64,000 nucleotides of DNA from Ignavibacteriota bacterium (GTDB lineage: Bacteria; Bacteroidota; Ignavibacteria; Ignavibacteriales; Melioribacteraceae), in contig JADJOX010000008.1 in the NCBI GenBank assembly GCA_016713565.1, forward strand, positions 124,001-188,000. Direction: 5' to 3'. The notes below the pieces were generated by a model, which had not been told where the DNA came from, searched no databases, and saw nothing but the letters and a program-made list of their open reading frames with translations. Shown in pieces: positions 18,049-26,586 of the stretch. A program made the position numbers and the translations under genes. Every line of letters begins with the position of its first letter. Position 1 is the stretch's first letter.

Positions 18049-20283
18049 TTATTTGTTTTCGTTTGATTTATTTTTCATCATTCTTCTTTTTTCTTTAAGA
18101 GCTCTAGGAAACCACAGCAGCGTATGCAAACCGAAGAACGCAAAGGTGCCGACTAATAATAATGTCATTGCCCAAAAAGTATAGAACAAATATGGATATT
18201 TGTTATTGTCATGATGTGTAGCATGAGTTAAATAACCGACAAATTTATGATTGGAATTTGGATGACATTTTTTACACGTTTCAACAACATTTGCTCTGCT
18301 TAAAGTTGAGTTTGGATCTTCAGGTTTTAATATATTATGTGAACCGTGACAATCATAACATTTAGCCGCTGCAACGTTGCCAAGTTTTGAAACTTTTCCG
18401 TGAAATGTGTCAAAGTAAGTTTCCGTTACTTCTTCATGGCATTTTCCGCATTGTTCAATTATTCCCTGCCTAAAGTCGCTTCGTTCAACTCTTTCTATTG
18501 AATGGGATTTATGACAGTCATAACAAGTAGGAAGTTTTTTATCCGTCTTTGTTACAGATTTGCTATGAACGCTTTTTTGAAACAATTCATAAATTCCATA
18601 ATGACATTGCGAACACGTTTTTGCAATATTATTTTCATTAATAGATGAAAGGGGATTGCTTGCAGGAAGTTCTTTGTGACTTGTATGACAATCAACACAA
18701 ATTGCAGTTACTATCAAACCGCTCTTTTGAAGTCCTTTGCCGTGAATACTTTCAATATAACTTTCTACAATTTTCTTCTGATCGCCTTTGTATCTAACAG
18801 CGGCTTTTTCACCTTCTCTATGGCAAGATGCGCATAATGTTGGAATATTTTTTCTAAATGTCATTGATTCCGGATCAGATTTTGGACGAGTTTCGTGTTT
18901 CTCATGGCAATCAGTACAATATGGCGCGTCCGTATTTTTTTCTGAATGTAATTTGCCATGATAACTAATCTTGTAATCATTTACTTGCGCCGCATGGCAT
19001 GAAGAACAGTCAACTGGTCCGCTGTTTAAGCAGACTGGATTATTTGAGATATTGATATTTGTATGACATTTAATACATGAATTATCTTTATGAGCCGAAT
19101 TTTTGAATTTGTCATAATTAACAGTAAGCGAAACAGCTTTTCCGTTTACAATCTTTTTAAGGTCGCCTTTTACATGACATGACATACAATAATTATCTGT
19201 ATATTTTTCATCATATATAACGCGTCTTACAGAATGCGGCTGATGACAATCAACACAAGCCGGAATTTTATTAGGTTCCTTTTCCCATAATTTGCCTTCA
19301 ATTACTTTTACGTGAACTTTTTCAATTTGAGCATGGCATTTTCTGCATGTATTAGCAATATTATTTCTATTGATTGAAGAGTTCGGATCTTGATGCGGTA
19401 AAATATTATGTGAATCATGGCAATCACTGCAAACCGCCGTAACTATTAATCCTCTTTTAAATAAACCGTCGCCGTGTATTGATTCAGCATAATTTTCCAA
19501 AATATGCTTTTGATCTATATTTTTTAGTTCAGAAACTTTCGTTCCATCCTTATGGCAATCGCCGCAAAGTTGAGGAACATTCATTTTATAAGTTTTAGAT
19601 TTTGGATTTTTGTTACTCAAAATATTGTGTTTTGTATGGCATGTAATGCAATTTGGCGCTAAATACTTTCCTTTGGAAAGCGCAATTCCGTGAAGACTTT
19701 TTTCATACTGCGATACAATTTGAGTATGACATTTTCCGCAGACTTCGTGTAATTGATCTTCCGATAATTTTGCTTTCTTTACTTCATGAGCTGTTCCGCC
19801 ATGACAACCGGTACACGATAATTTTTCATTGCCGTTTTGGTAATCTTCGTAATGAACGCTGCTTTTGTAAATTGAAACTTGAGAATTGGTATGACAGTCC
19901 AAACAAATTTTCAATTCATTTTTCTTTATTTCAGAAGCTTGCTGAATATTATGTTTAGAGTGACAGTTAAAGCACTCAATTTTACCTGAATGTATACTCG
20001 AAGAAAATTTTTCTGTATCATGACAAGATGAGCAATCAACTTTAGCAATATTCTCTCCATCTTTATGAGGAATATTTTCAGGATCAAAATTTTGATGACA
20101 GTCAACGCATTCCAAATCGGCGTGAACCGAATGTTTGAATTTGTCTTGATCAACAAACAGAGAAACAGTTTTGTTATGTCTTTCTAATGTAAGACTTTTA
20201 TCTTCATGACAATCTAAACAGACATCCGAAGTTTGAGCAAAAAACTTACACGTAAATAAGAGTACTAATGTTAATAATCTCAC
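18049..20283 (-). CDS. 23-haem c-type cytochrome with C-terminal membrane anchor
   Basis: I count 23 CXXCH motifs in 744 residues, after a signal peptide ending in FFAQ and before one C-terminal helix (LFYTFWAMTLLLVGTFAFFG) with a basic cytoplasmic tail. The chain is built by internal duplication. Residues ~22-65 resemble ~366-410, and ~186-352 resemble ~430-595, for example GLIVTAVCSDCHDSHNILP against GLIVTAICVDCHTSHKELP. Translation starts with GTG behind GGAAA. With the cytochrome b gene 24 bases downstream it forms a split version of the c-b module. Such a long haem wire could span much of the periplasm; that is inference. Confidence 0.92.
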   Translation of the reverse strand: MRLLTLVLLFTCKFFAQTSDVCLDCHEDKSLTLERHNKTVSLFVDQDKFKHSVHADLECVDCHQNFDPENIPHKDGENIAKVDCSSCHDTEKFSSSIHSGKIECFNCHSKHNIQQASEIKKNELKICLDCHTNSQVSIYKSSVHYEDYQNGNEKLSCTGCHGGTAHEVKKAKLSEDQLHEVCGKCHTQIVSQYEKSLHGIALSKGKYLAPNCITCHTKHNILSNKNPKSKTYKMNVPQLCGDCHKDGTKVSELKNIDQKHILENYAESIHGDGLFKRGLIVTAVCSDCHDSHNILPHQDPNSSINRNNIANTCRKCHAQIEKVHVKVIEGKLWEKEPNKIPACVDCHQPHSVRRVIYDEKYTDNYCMSCHVKGDLKKIVNGKAVSLTVNYDKFKNSAHKDNSCIKCHTNINISNNPVCLNSGPVDCSSCHAAQVNDYKISYHGKLHSEKNTDAPYCTDCHEKHETRPKSDPESMTFRKNIPTLCASCHREGEKAAVRYKGDQKKIVESYIESIHGKGLQKSGLIVTAICVDCHTSHKELPASNPLSSINENNIAKTCSQCHYGIYELFQKSVHSKSVTKTDKKLPTCYDCHKSHSIERVERSDFRQGIIEQCGKCHEEVTETYFDTFHGKVSKLGNVAAAKCYDCHGSHNILKPEDPNSTLSRANVVETCKKCHPNSNHKFVGYLTHATHHDNNKYPYLFYTFWAMTLLLVGTFAFFGLHTLLWFPRALKEKRRMMKNKSNENK

Positions 20284-20382
20284 TAATATTTCCGGCTTAA
20301 ATTGGATATAAAGTAATATTAAAAGATTCTGTTATCCTTTAAAAGCTATTAAGAAAATTTTAATTTGTCAACTAATACTATT

Positions 20383-21531
20383 TTAATGGGAAAAGAATTT
20401 CGCAACTATTTTTTCATAATCAAGGTCGTTTAATTCTTCAATTTCGCCTTTAAAAATAGACTCTTTGTTATTATCGTCCGATTTTTTCAGTTTTGAAATT
20501 TCTTCCATATATTTTTCAATATCGGCTTGATAAAATGCAACAGCGGATTTTCCAATACTTAAATTTCTAATTTCATTATCCAAACTATCCGCGTCAATTG
20601 CGCAAATCCAATTATTTTCATAAGGTGAAATATCGAGCGATTCTTGATTCTCTTTTAAATTGTTATTTACTTGAGTAACATTACCTGTAATTGGAGAATT
20701 AAAGATTACTTTTCTGCTGCCTTGTTTTATACTAAATAAAGGTTGATTTTGCTTAATTTTCATTCCAAGATTAGGAAAATCTATATCATCAATTTTCCCT
20801 ATAATTTTTTTTGCGAAATCATCAATTCCTATTTTTGCTTTACCATCTTGATCAATTGCAAGCCAACAATGATTTTTAGAAATGAATACTCCGCCGGGAA
20901 TTGCAAACTCACCGGAATTAAAATATTCACTTCCCGTTAAATGTGAAATGTGAACTTGTGGTTTAAGTGTTTTCTTTATTCTATCCTGTCTTTTAATTAA
21001 AGATTTTCTGACAAATTCCAAAAGTTCATCTTCTGTAAAAGGTTTTTGAACATAGTCCATGGCACCGAATTTCATTACTTCAACAGCGCTTTCTACCGTG
21101 GCATATCCGGTAATTATTATAACGTCTATATCAGGTCTTAGGTGTTTTACACTTTTAGCAACGTCAACTCCATCCATTGATGGCATTTTTAGATCTGTGA
21201 ATAAAAAATCATAATGATTCATTTGTATCAAATGCAGCGCTTCTTGACCAGTTTCAACTGTGTCAACTGCATAACCGTCAAGGACAAGAATTTTTCTGAA
21301 ACTTGAAAGAATAATTTCTTCATCATCAACGCAAAGAATCTTTGCTTTTGGATTTTCAACTTCTGCTCTTTTCAATGTTTTGGCTTCTTTGGAAAAATCC
21401 AAATTTAAACTAACTTGAAGAACTTTTTCTCTTTCAGTTCTTATTTTCTTTTCCTGTACGCGTTTAATTATAAAACGTATTAAAATATCTGCAACTACGA
21501 AAATGATTACAGCTAAAATAAAAAGTGCCAT
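20383..21531 (-). CDS. Membrane-anchored response regulator with GcvH-like output domain
   Basis: A 382-residue protein in four parts: an N-terminal hydrophobic helix (residues 1-22), a short linker, a receiver domain (about 64-180) with acidic pair D69/D70, phospho-acceptor D113, T141 and K163, and a region at 205-312 resembling glycine cleavage H protein (FISKNHCWLAIDQDG, KIGIDDFA, NSPITGNVTQVN). A charged tail follows. No DNA-binding domain is visible. At the place where GcvH carries its lipoylated Lys, seven residues before SPxSG, there is Ser; a Lys lies two residues away. A strong AGGAG precedes the ATG. It is 27 bases after the paralogous regulator, at the end of the sensor-kinase operon. 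Confidence 0.88.
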   Translation of the reverse strand: MALFILAVIIFVVADILIRFIIKRVQEKKIRTEREKVLQVSLNLDFSKEAKTLKRAEVENPKAKILCVDDEEIILSSFRKILVLDGYAVDTVETGQEALHLIQMNHYDFLFTDLKMPSMDGVDVAKSVKHLRPDIDVIIITGYATVESAVEVMKFGAMDYVQKPFTEDELLEFVRKSLIKRQDRIKKTLKPQVHISHLTGSEYFNSGEFAIPGGVFISKNHCWLAIDQDGKAKIGIDDFAKKIIGKIDDIDFPNLGMKIKQNQPLFSIKQGSRKVIFNSPITGNVTQVNNNLKENQESLDISPYENNWICAIDADSLDNEIRNLSIGKSAVAFYQADIEKYMEEISKLKKSDDNNKESIFKGEIEELNDLDYEKIVAKFFSH

Positions 21532-21558
21532 ATTTATCTCCTGATTAATATTTAATTC

Positions 21559-22362
21559 TTAATAGTCCGAACTACATGGTATTAAATTTGTAAGTTCGCT
21601 GTCTATATTATTTGGTATAATTCTATATATCCATCCTTCAAAGTAAGGGTCTTTTTCCAGCAGATTTTTTGTTTCAAATATTTGATTATTTATTTCAATT
21701 ATTTTTCCGCTTATCGGTGATAGAAGCTGATGTATAAGTTCTTTGCTGTCTGTAATTTTTGCGCATACGCCACCTTGATATAATGTTTCGTCACGCCTCA
21801 TAAGTTCAATAGTTTTAACCGAATTTATTGACTTAAGAAAAAGATCGGTAACGCCAATTAAAATGGTGCCTTCTGCGGAATAACTTAGCCAGCTATCGTG
21901 ACCTAATCTATAATATTTAGTTGGGCAAGGAACAAAAGCTAGCAATTCATCATTAGATATTTTAGATAAATTGAATTTATCTTTAAATAATTTTTGATAA
22001 ACCAAACCTCGTGTAACTAAGCTGATAAGTTCTTCTAGAGTAAACGGTTTGGGAATAAAACCAATCGCGCCGTCGTATAAAACTTTTACGGCGTTTTCCA
22101 AAGTTGAATAACCGGTTGTAATAATTACTGGTGTTGGTATTCGTTTTTGATTTAAAATTTGTAGAAGTTGAAATCCATCTTTACCCGGCATCATTATATC
22201 GCTGATAATCAAACGGTAAGATTTGGTTTCTAGTTTTTCTAATGCTTCATCAACATCAAGACAAGCATCTGAAGTAAGGTTTTCCAAACTTACTATTTTT
22301 TGAATTGCGTCTAATATAACGCTTTCGTCATCTATGATTAATATGTCTTTGTTATATTCCAT
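21559..22362 (-). CDS. Response regulator with GcvH-like output domain
   Basis: A 267-residue soluble protein: a receiver domain (1-120) with D11/D12, phospho-acceptor D55 and K105 in PKPF, then a GcvH-like domain (about 145-250). The similarity to H protein is clear in GTILIGVTDLFLKSI, LLSPISGKIIEINN and EKDPYFEGWIYRI. The canonical lipoyl-Lys position holds Glu, so lipoylation there looks lost. Its start overlaps the kinase stop by one base (TAATG), so kinase and regulator are a cognate pair. It lacks DNA-binding or enzymatic output, so signalling may run through protein contacts, perhaps with the nearby electron-transfer complexes. Confidence 0.88.
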   Translation of the reverse strand: MEYNKDILIIDDESVILDAIQKIVSLENLTSDACLDVDEALEKLETKSYRLIISDIMMPGKDGFQLLQILNQKRIPTPVIITTGYSTLENAVKVLYDGAIGFIPKPFTLEELISLVTRGLVYQKLFKDKFNLSKISNDELLAFVPCPTKYYRLGHDSWLSYSAEGTILIGVTDLFLKSINSVKTIELMRRDETLYQGGVCAKITDSKELIHQLLSPISGKIIEINNQIFETKNLLEKDPYFEGWIYRIIPNNIDSELTNLIPCSSDY

Positions 22363-24233
22363 TATGCTTCCGGTAAATGAATTCTAAACATGGTTCCTTT
22401 TCCAACTTCGCTGTCAACAGTAATTTTACCTCTATGATTATCTACAATTCCCCAAATTACTGATAAACCAAGACCGGTACCTTTTTGTCCTTTTGTAGAA
22501 AAGAAAGGATCAAAAATTTTATCCATATCATTCTTGTCAATTCCGCAGCCGGTATCTGATATCAAAATTTCAACATAATTATGATCCCCGCTTTCATCCA
22601 TAAAATCCCATTTCTGCCAACTGCATCCAAATCTTGAGCATCCTTTCAAGGTGCCTTGTTCGGGAATTGTAATTTTATATACAGGTGCGTTGCAATTCGG
22701 ACTTAACTCATTTTCATCTAAAAGAGAAATATTGCATTCAGGGCAAGACAATTGGACATTTTCATTTTTGCTTAAATGAATACCGTAATGATGGTTATGA
22801 TTTCCGTAAATAGGGTCAAGATGAACAAAGCCTTCATTATTTCCTGATTTTGCTTTCAACTTTATAGATGCTCTTCCATTAATTTTATGATCTTCATCAA
22901 TTAGATTGTGTCCTTTAGGACAAATTGCTTTCCGAATTTGTGTTATACCGTAAGGAGAGAGTTTTGTCAAATCTGTTTTAATTGAAATCGTTCCGCCTTT
23001 ACTTCCGATTGCATCTATTGAGTTAACGACTAAATTTAAAATTACCTGCTGAATTTGATTTGCGTCTCCCGAAATTTCAGGAATGTTAGGGTTGAAATCT
23101 TTCTTTAAATCAATATGATTGATTTTCAATTGATTAACAACAATAGATAATGCATTATCTATCACTGTGTTTATTTCAACCTTACCTCTTTTAGGAGTTG
23201 ACTGTCGAGAAAAGTCAAGCAATCCTTTTACAATTTCTCTGCTTCTTTTTGTTTCGCGGACAATCACTTCAAGATCAGCTTTCATTTCAGGATTATCTTT
23301 TACTCTATTAAGAAGAAAACTGCTGTATGTTAGAACACCGGTCAGTGGGTTATTAATTTCATGGGCAACTCCGGCCGCAAGTTTTCCAATGGATGCCATT
23401 TTATCCGATTGAAAAAGCTGAGTTCTCATTTCGGAAATCTTTTTGGTCATATTATCAAATGAATTTGCGAGTCTTCCTAATTCATCTTTTCTTTTTGAAG
23501 CAATTCTGTAATTAAAATTTCCTACGGCAACATAATTAGTCGCGTCTACTAAACTTCTTACTGGTTTTTGAATTAAATTTTTTACCAAAAATCTTACAAC
23601 GGTTGCTAAAATTAAAGTTGCTATTAAAGCAAATAAAATAACGTTGTATGTACTTTGCTCTGTTAAATGATCAACATCATAAAGTGAAACAGAAATATCC
23701 AAAACGCCTAAAACAGTTTTATCTTCAGGATGCGCGTGGCAATCGGCTTCCCAACAGCTTTTCTCATTATAAATTGGATTAATAATTCCTAAAATTCTTG
23801 AAGAGTCAGGATTAATTTTGAATATTCTTGTACGTTCTTTAATAGATAATCTTTGCATCGGCTGATCTTTAGCATGGCAAACATAACAGCTCTCGGCGTT
23901 TTTATCTACTAGGTCTCCAATTTCTTTTTCCTGTGTTGAATAAATTATTTCGCCTTCTTTATTAAGTATTCTAATATTTCTAATGCTTTTTTCTTCACCA
24001 ATTCTATTAATAATATTATGGATGTGATCTCTTCTGTTTGAAAGCATATCAAATTTTGTGCTGTAACGTATTGTTTCACTAAGCTGATTTGCATGCCGTT
24101 CAACTTCGGATGTTAAACTATCCGATTGTGATTTTATGCTAAAGTAGGCAAACGTTGCCAGTATAAGAATTACAGTTATTGATACCGCAAGAATTAATCG
24201 CATTCCGATTTTATTAAATAGAAATACTTTCAT
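22362..24233 (-). CDS. Sensor histidine kinase with c-type haem motifs in the periplasmic domain
   Basis: A 623-residue kinase. A first membrane helix (about 11-32) is followed by a periplasmic domain with CYVCH (116-120) and CWEADCH (160-166, CX4CH), then a second helix (about 197-217), HAMP, HisKA with H291 in GVAHEINNPLTG, and a HATPase domain (N box NLVVNSIDAI, G1 DTGCGI, G2 KGTGLGLS). Between the N box and G1, residues ~422-553 form an unusual insertion with Cys at 438, 497, 500, 514, 532 and 537, resembling a metal-binding ribbon. Its ATG overlaps the stop of the 13-haem cytochrome. Haem binding is predicted from the motifs, and redox sensing is inference. Confidence 0.92.
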   Translation of the reverse strand: MKVFLFNKIGMRLILAVSITVILILATFAYFSIKSQSDSLTSEVERHANQLSETIRYSTKFDMLSNRRDHIHNIINRIGEEKSIRNIRILNKEGEIIYSTQEKEIGDLVDKNAESCYVCHAKDQPMQRLSIKERTRIFKINPDSSRILGIINPIYNEKSCWEADCHAHPEDKTVLGVLDISVSLYDVDHLTEQSTYNVILFALIATLILATVVRFLVKNLIQKPVRSLVDATNYVAVGNFNYRIASKRKDELGRLANSFDNMTKKISEMRTQLFQSDKMASIGKLAAGVAHEINNPLTGVLTYSSFLLNRVKDNPEMKADLEVIVRETKRSREIVKGLLDFSRQSTPKRGKVEINTVIDNALSIVVNQLKINHIDLKKDFNPNIPEISGDANQIQQVILNLVVNSIDAIGSKGGTISIKTDLTKLSPYGITQIRKAICPKGHNLIDEDHKINGRASIKLKAKSGNNEGFVHLDPIYGNHNHHYGIHLSKNENVQLSCPECNISLLDENELSPNCNAPVYKITIPEQGTLKGCSRFGCSWQKWDFMDESGDHNYVEILISDTGCGIDKNDMDKIFDPFFSTKGQKGTGLGLSVIWGIVDNHRGKITVDSEVGKGTMFRIHLPEA

Positions 24234-25345
24234 TTAACTTTTTCTCCTGGAATGTCATTTGGATAACTTTTATCATCGTGACATTCAACGCAGGTTGGTT
24301 TTACATTATAGTTATTTTTGGCATGACAATTTTCACATTCGAATTCTATATGCGTTTCGTCAAATTTTATTCCGGTAATAGTGTGATCGAAAATTCCGTT
24401 ACTGTCTTTATGGCAATAAACACAATCCTGTTTTAATCCTGTAAATTTATTTTTTTCTTTATGGCATTGACTGCAATCATTTATATTATGGAAGTTTTCT
24501 AAAGCAAATCCGGTCTTTAATTTATGATCAAATGGTTTTGCTTCTTCATTCTTGTGGCATTGCTTGCAGTTCTTTTCTGTATTGTGGCAGCTTGAACATC
24601 TTGTGTGCTTGTCAACTTTTTTATTTGAAACGGGTTTTTCCTTTTTGTTATGACAGTTTACACAGCTTACTTGTGTATGACATGCGCTGCAGTCCAAACC
24701 AAATAGGGAAGAATGATCATTATGAAAATATGTAACGAATTTCCCTTCCTTTGATTTTGTTTGGTAAACTATTTTAACCGGTATTGTAATTTTAGGATGA
24801 ACTTTTTCTGGAGTCTTTATCATTTTCGATTTTGATGATTTATCAGAGTTTAAAGCATGGCAGCTGTTGCAGTCAGTTTTCTTTTCCCAAGTTTGATGAC
24901 AGCCGATGCAGAGTCTGTGGTATGCGCCCTTTAAATCCGGCGTGCTTAAATCTTCTCTTACGCGTTTGTTTTCATGACAAGTTGCGCATTTTACAATTTT
25001 TCCCGGTGGATTAAAATGATGACAAGAAATACATCCGCCGGACATTAAAGACATTTCAGAATGTAATTTATGTGAAAATTTTACCGGCTGATAAAGATCA
25101 TTTTCAACTTCGGATTTTGTTAAAATTATTTCATTCGGTCCTTCTTCAGGTGAATGCCTAATAACTTCTGATTTATTTCTTGGGCATGCAATTAAACACG
25201 GATTTGCTTTTGTTGGTGTATCGCAAATGTGACATTTTTTGCAGTCAACATCCATCTGAGCATGCGTTTTAAGATTATTTATTTGTCCATAAATTGATGA
25301 ACAAAAGAACGCAAATACAACAACGAATAATTTTTTTGTTCTCAT
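24230..25345 (-). CDS. 13-haem c-type cytochrome of an NrfD/ferredoxin complex
   Basis: A 371-residue exported cytochrome with a signal peptide (SSIYGQ) and 13 CXXCH motifs. The N terminus also has a Cys-rich CKKCHICDTPTKANPC segment, whose extra cysteines are not in haem motifs and might bind metal or form disulfides. The family resembles class III-type multihaem proteins found with NrfD-like subunits (Hmc- or CbcS-type). It overlaps the NrfD gene by four bases upstream and the kinase gene by four bases downstream. It probably takes electrons from the membrane subunit to other periplasmic cytochromes. Confidence 0.9.
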   Translation of the reverse strand: MRTKKLFVVVFAFFCSSIYGQINNLKTHAQMDVDCKKCHICDTPTKANPCLIACPRNKSEVIRHSPEEGPNEIILTKSEVENDLYQPVKFSHKLHSEMSLMSGGCISCHHFNPPGKIVKCATCHENKRVREDLSTPDLKGAYHRLCIGCHQTWEKKTDCNSCHALNSDKSSKSKMIKTPEKVHPKITIPVKIVYQTKSKEGKFVTYFHNDHSSLFGLDCSACHTQVSCVNCHNKKEKPVSNKKVDKHTRCSSCHNTEKNCKQCHKNEEAKPFDHKLKTGFALENFHNINDCSQCHKEKNKFTGLKQDCVYCHKDSNGIFDHTITGIKFDETHIEFECENCHAKNNYNVKPTCVECHDDKSYPNDIPGEKVK

Positions 25346-26586
25346 TTTACAACCCCACGAATAGCATACTTTGTTTTCAGTCCGGTTTTTGATGAAGGAA
25401 TACTTATAACCGGGAATATTATTACAAATAATCTGTAAATTAAAATTTCGATTGCAACGAAACCAAGTGTTACAGAGATTTCACCAATGGATGGAAAATA
25501 TGCCTCAATAGAATAGGGAGGATGATAAGCGGTGACGAAATTATTGAATCTGTTCATCAAAATTCCGAATATTACAAGTATGGAACCGATAAATAATCCT
25601 GTTGGAGATTTCCTCACTTCGGGTGATAAAAACATTCTAAGAGGAACAACAACTCCAACAATAATTTCTATTGCAAATAATATGCTGATAGTATTTACTT
25701 CTGTTAAATAAACAAATGTTTCTCTAATTACCATATCACCAATTTTACCTATCAAATAAACGCCTAATAATGGAGCAATAAATTTTGATAAACTTGAAAG
25801 AACTTCGGTCTCAGGTTTTAATCCAAAAGATCTTGACGCGCTCAAAGATTCTGCTATTACCATAGGAAATCCAACCGAAAACGCGCTCAATAAAAATAAT
25901 AATGGAAGAATTGGTGTCTGCCAAAGCGGATGCATTTTGGGTCCCGCAATTATCATTAAAGTTCCTAATGATGATTGGTGAAGACAAGAAAGTACAACGC
26001 CGGCAATAATAAATATGAACATGAATTTTTCCAGAGTACTGTCAAGAATTCTTAAAAACTTGTCAATTATTTTATTGAATCTGCTTAAGAAACCCGGAAG
26101 GTTTACTCTTCCAATAAATCTTTCAGTAACAATTGGAAGAAATTCAATATATAATACGCTTACATAAAGCATAACGCAAATACCGACTTCAAATAATGCG
26201 GAATTGCCGTTCCACATTACTAGCGGATGCCAAATGAAATACCATCTTCCAATATCAACAAAAACACCCATCGCTACAAAAGTATATCCAAGCATTGCTG
26301 TTAATAAGGCAGGACGAATAATTGTTTCATATTTATCTCTGTGCATTATATGACCAAGTGCTGCGGTTGTAAACCCGCCTGCGGCCAAAGCGACACCAGC
26401 CGCAACGTCTAATCCAATCCAAATGCCCCAAGGATATTGATCATTTAAATTCGTAACAGAACCAATGCCGAAGAAAAATCTGCCAAGTAGGAATATTATT
26501 CCGTTGAGTGCAATTAGACATAAAACTATTACTCCGGGAGTAAAATATTTTTTATTCATAGGAGTTGGAATATGTGAATGGCTCAT
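25342..26586 (-). CDS. NrfD/HybB-type quinol-interacting membrane subunit
   Basis: A 414-residue protein with about ten membrane helices. The N-terminal region YPWGIWIGLDVAAGVALAAG is a recognisable NrfD/HybB/PsrC hallmark, and FVDIGRWYFIWHPLVMWN matches the HybB/HmcC branch. These subunits bind menaquinol without haem and work with a periplasmic ferredoxin-like subunit. Its start overlaps the ferredoxin gene by one base. Together with that gene and the 13-haem cytochrome it makes a three-subunit complex like the Cbc or Hmc quinol:cytochrome oxidoreductases. Confidence 0.92.
   Translation of the reverse strand: MSHSHIPTPMNKKYFTPGVIVLCLIALNGIIFLLGRFFFGIGSVTNLNDQYPWGIWIGLDVAAGVALAAGGFTTAALGHIMHRDKYETIIRPALLTAMLGYTFVAMGVFVDIGRWYFIWHPLVMWNGNSALFEVGICVMLYVSVLYIEFLPIVTERFIGRVNLPGFLSRFNKIIDKFLRILDSTLEKFMFIFIIAGVVLSCLHQSSLGTLMIIAGPKMHPLWQTPILPLLFLLSAFSVGFPMVIAESLSASRSFGLKPETEVLSSLSKFIAPLLGVYLIGKIGDMVIRETFVYLTEVNTISILFAIEIIVGVVVPLRMFLSPEVRKSPTGLFIGSILVIFGILMNRFNNFVTAYHPPYSIEAYFPSIGEISVTLGFVAIEILIYRLFVIIFPVISIPSSKTGLKTKYAIRGVVK

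Noticed and set aside
20383..22362. Genuine glycine cleavage H proteins.
   Set aside because: Both have receiver domains, lack the lipoyl Lys at the usual place, and no other glycine cleavage gene is nearby.
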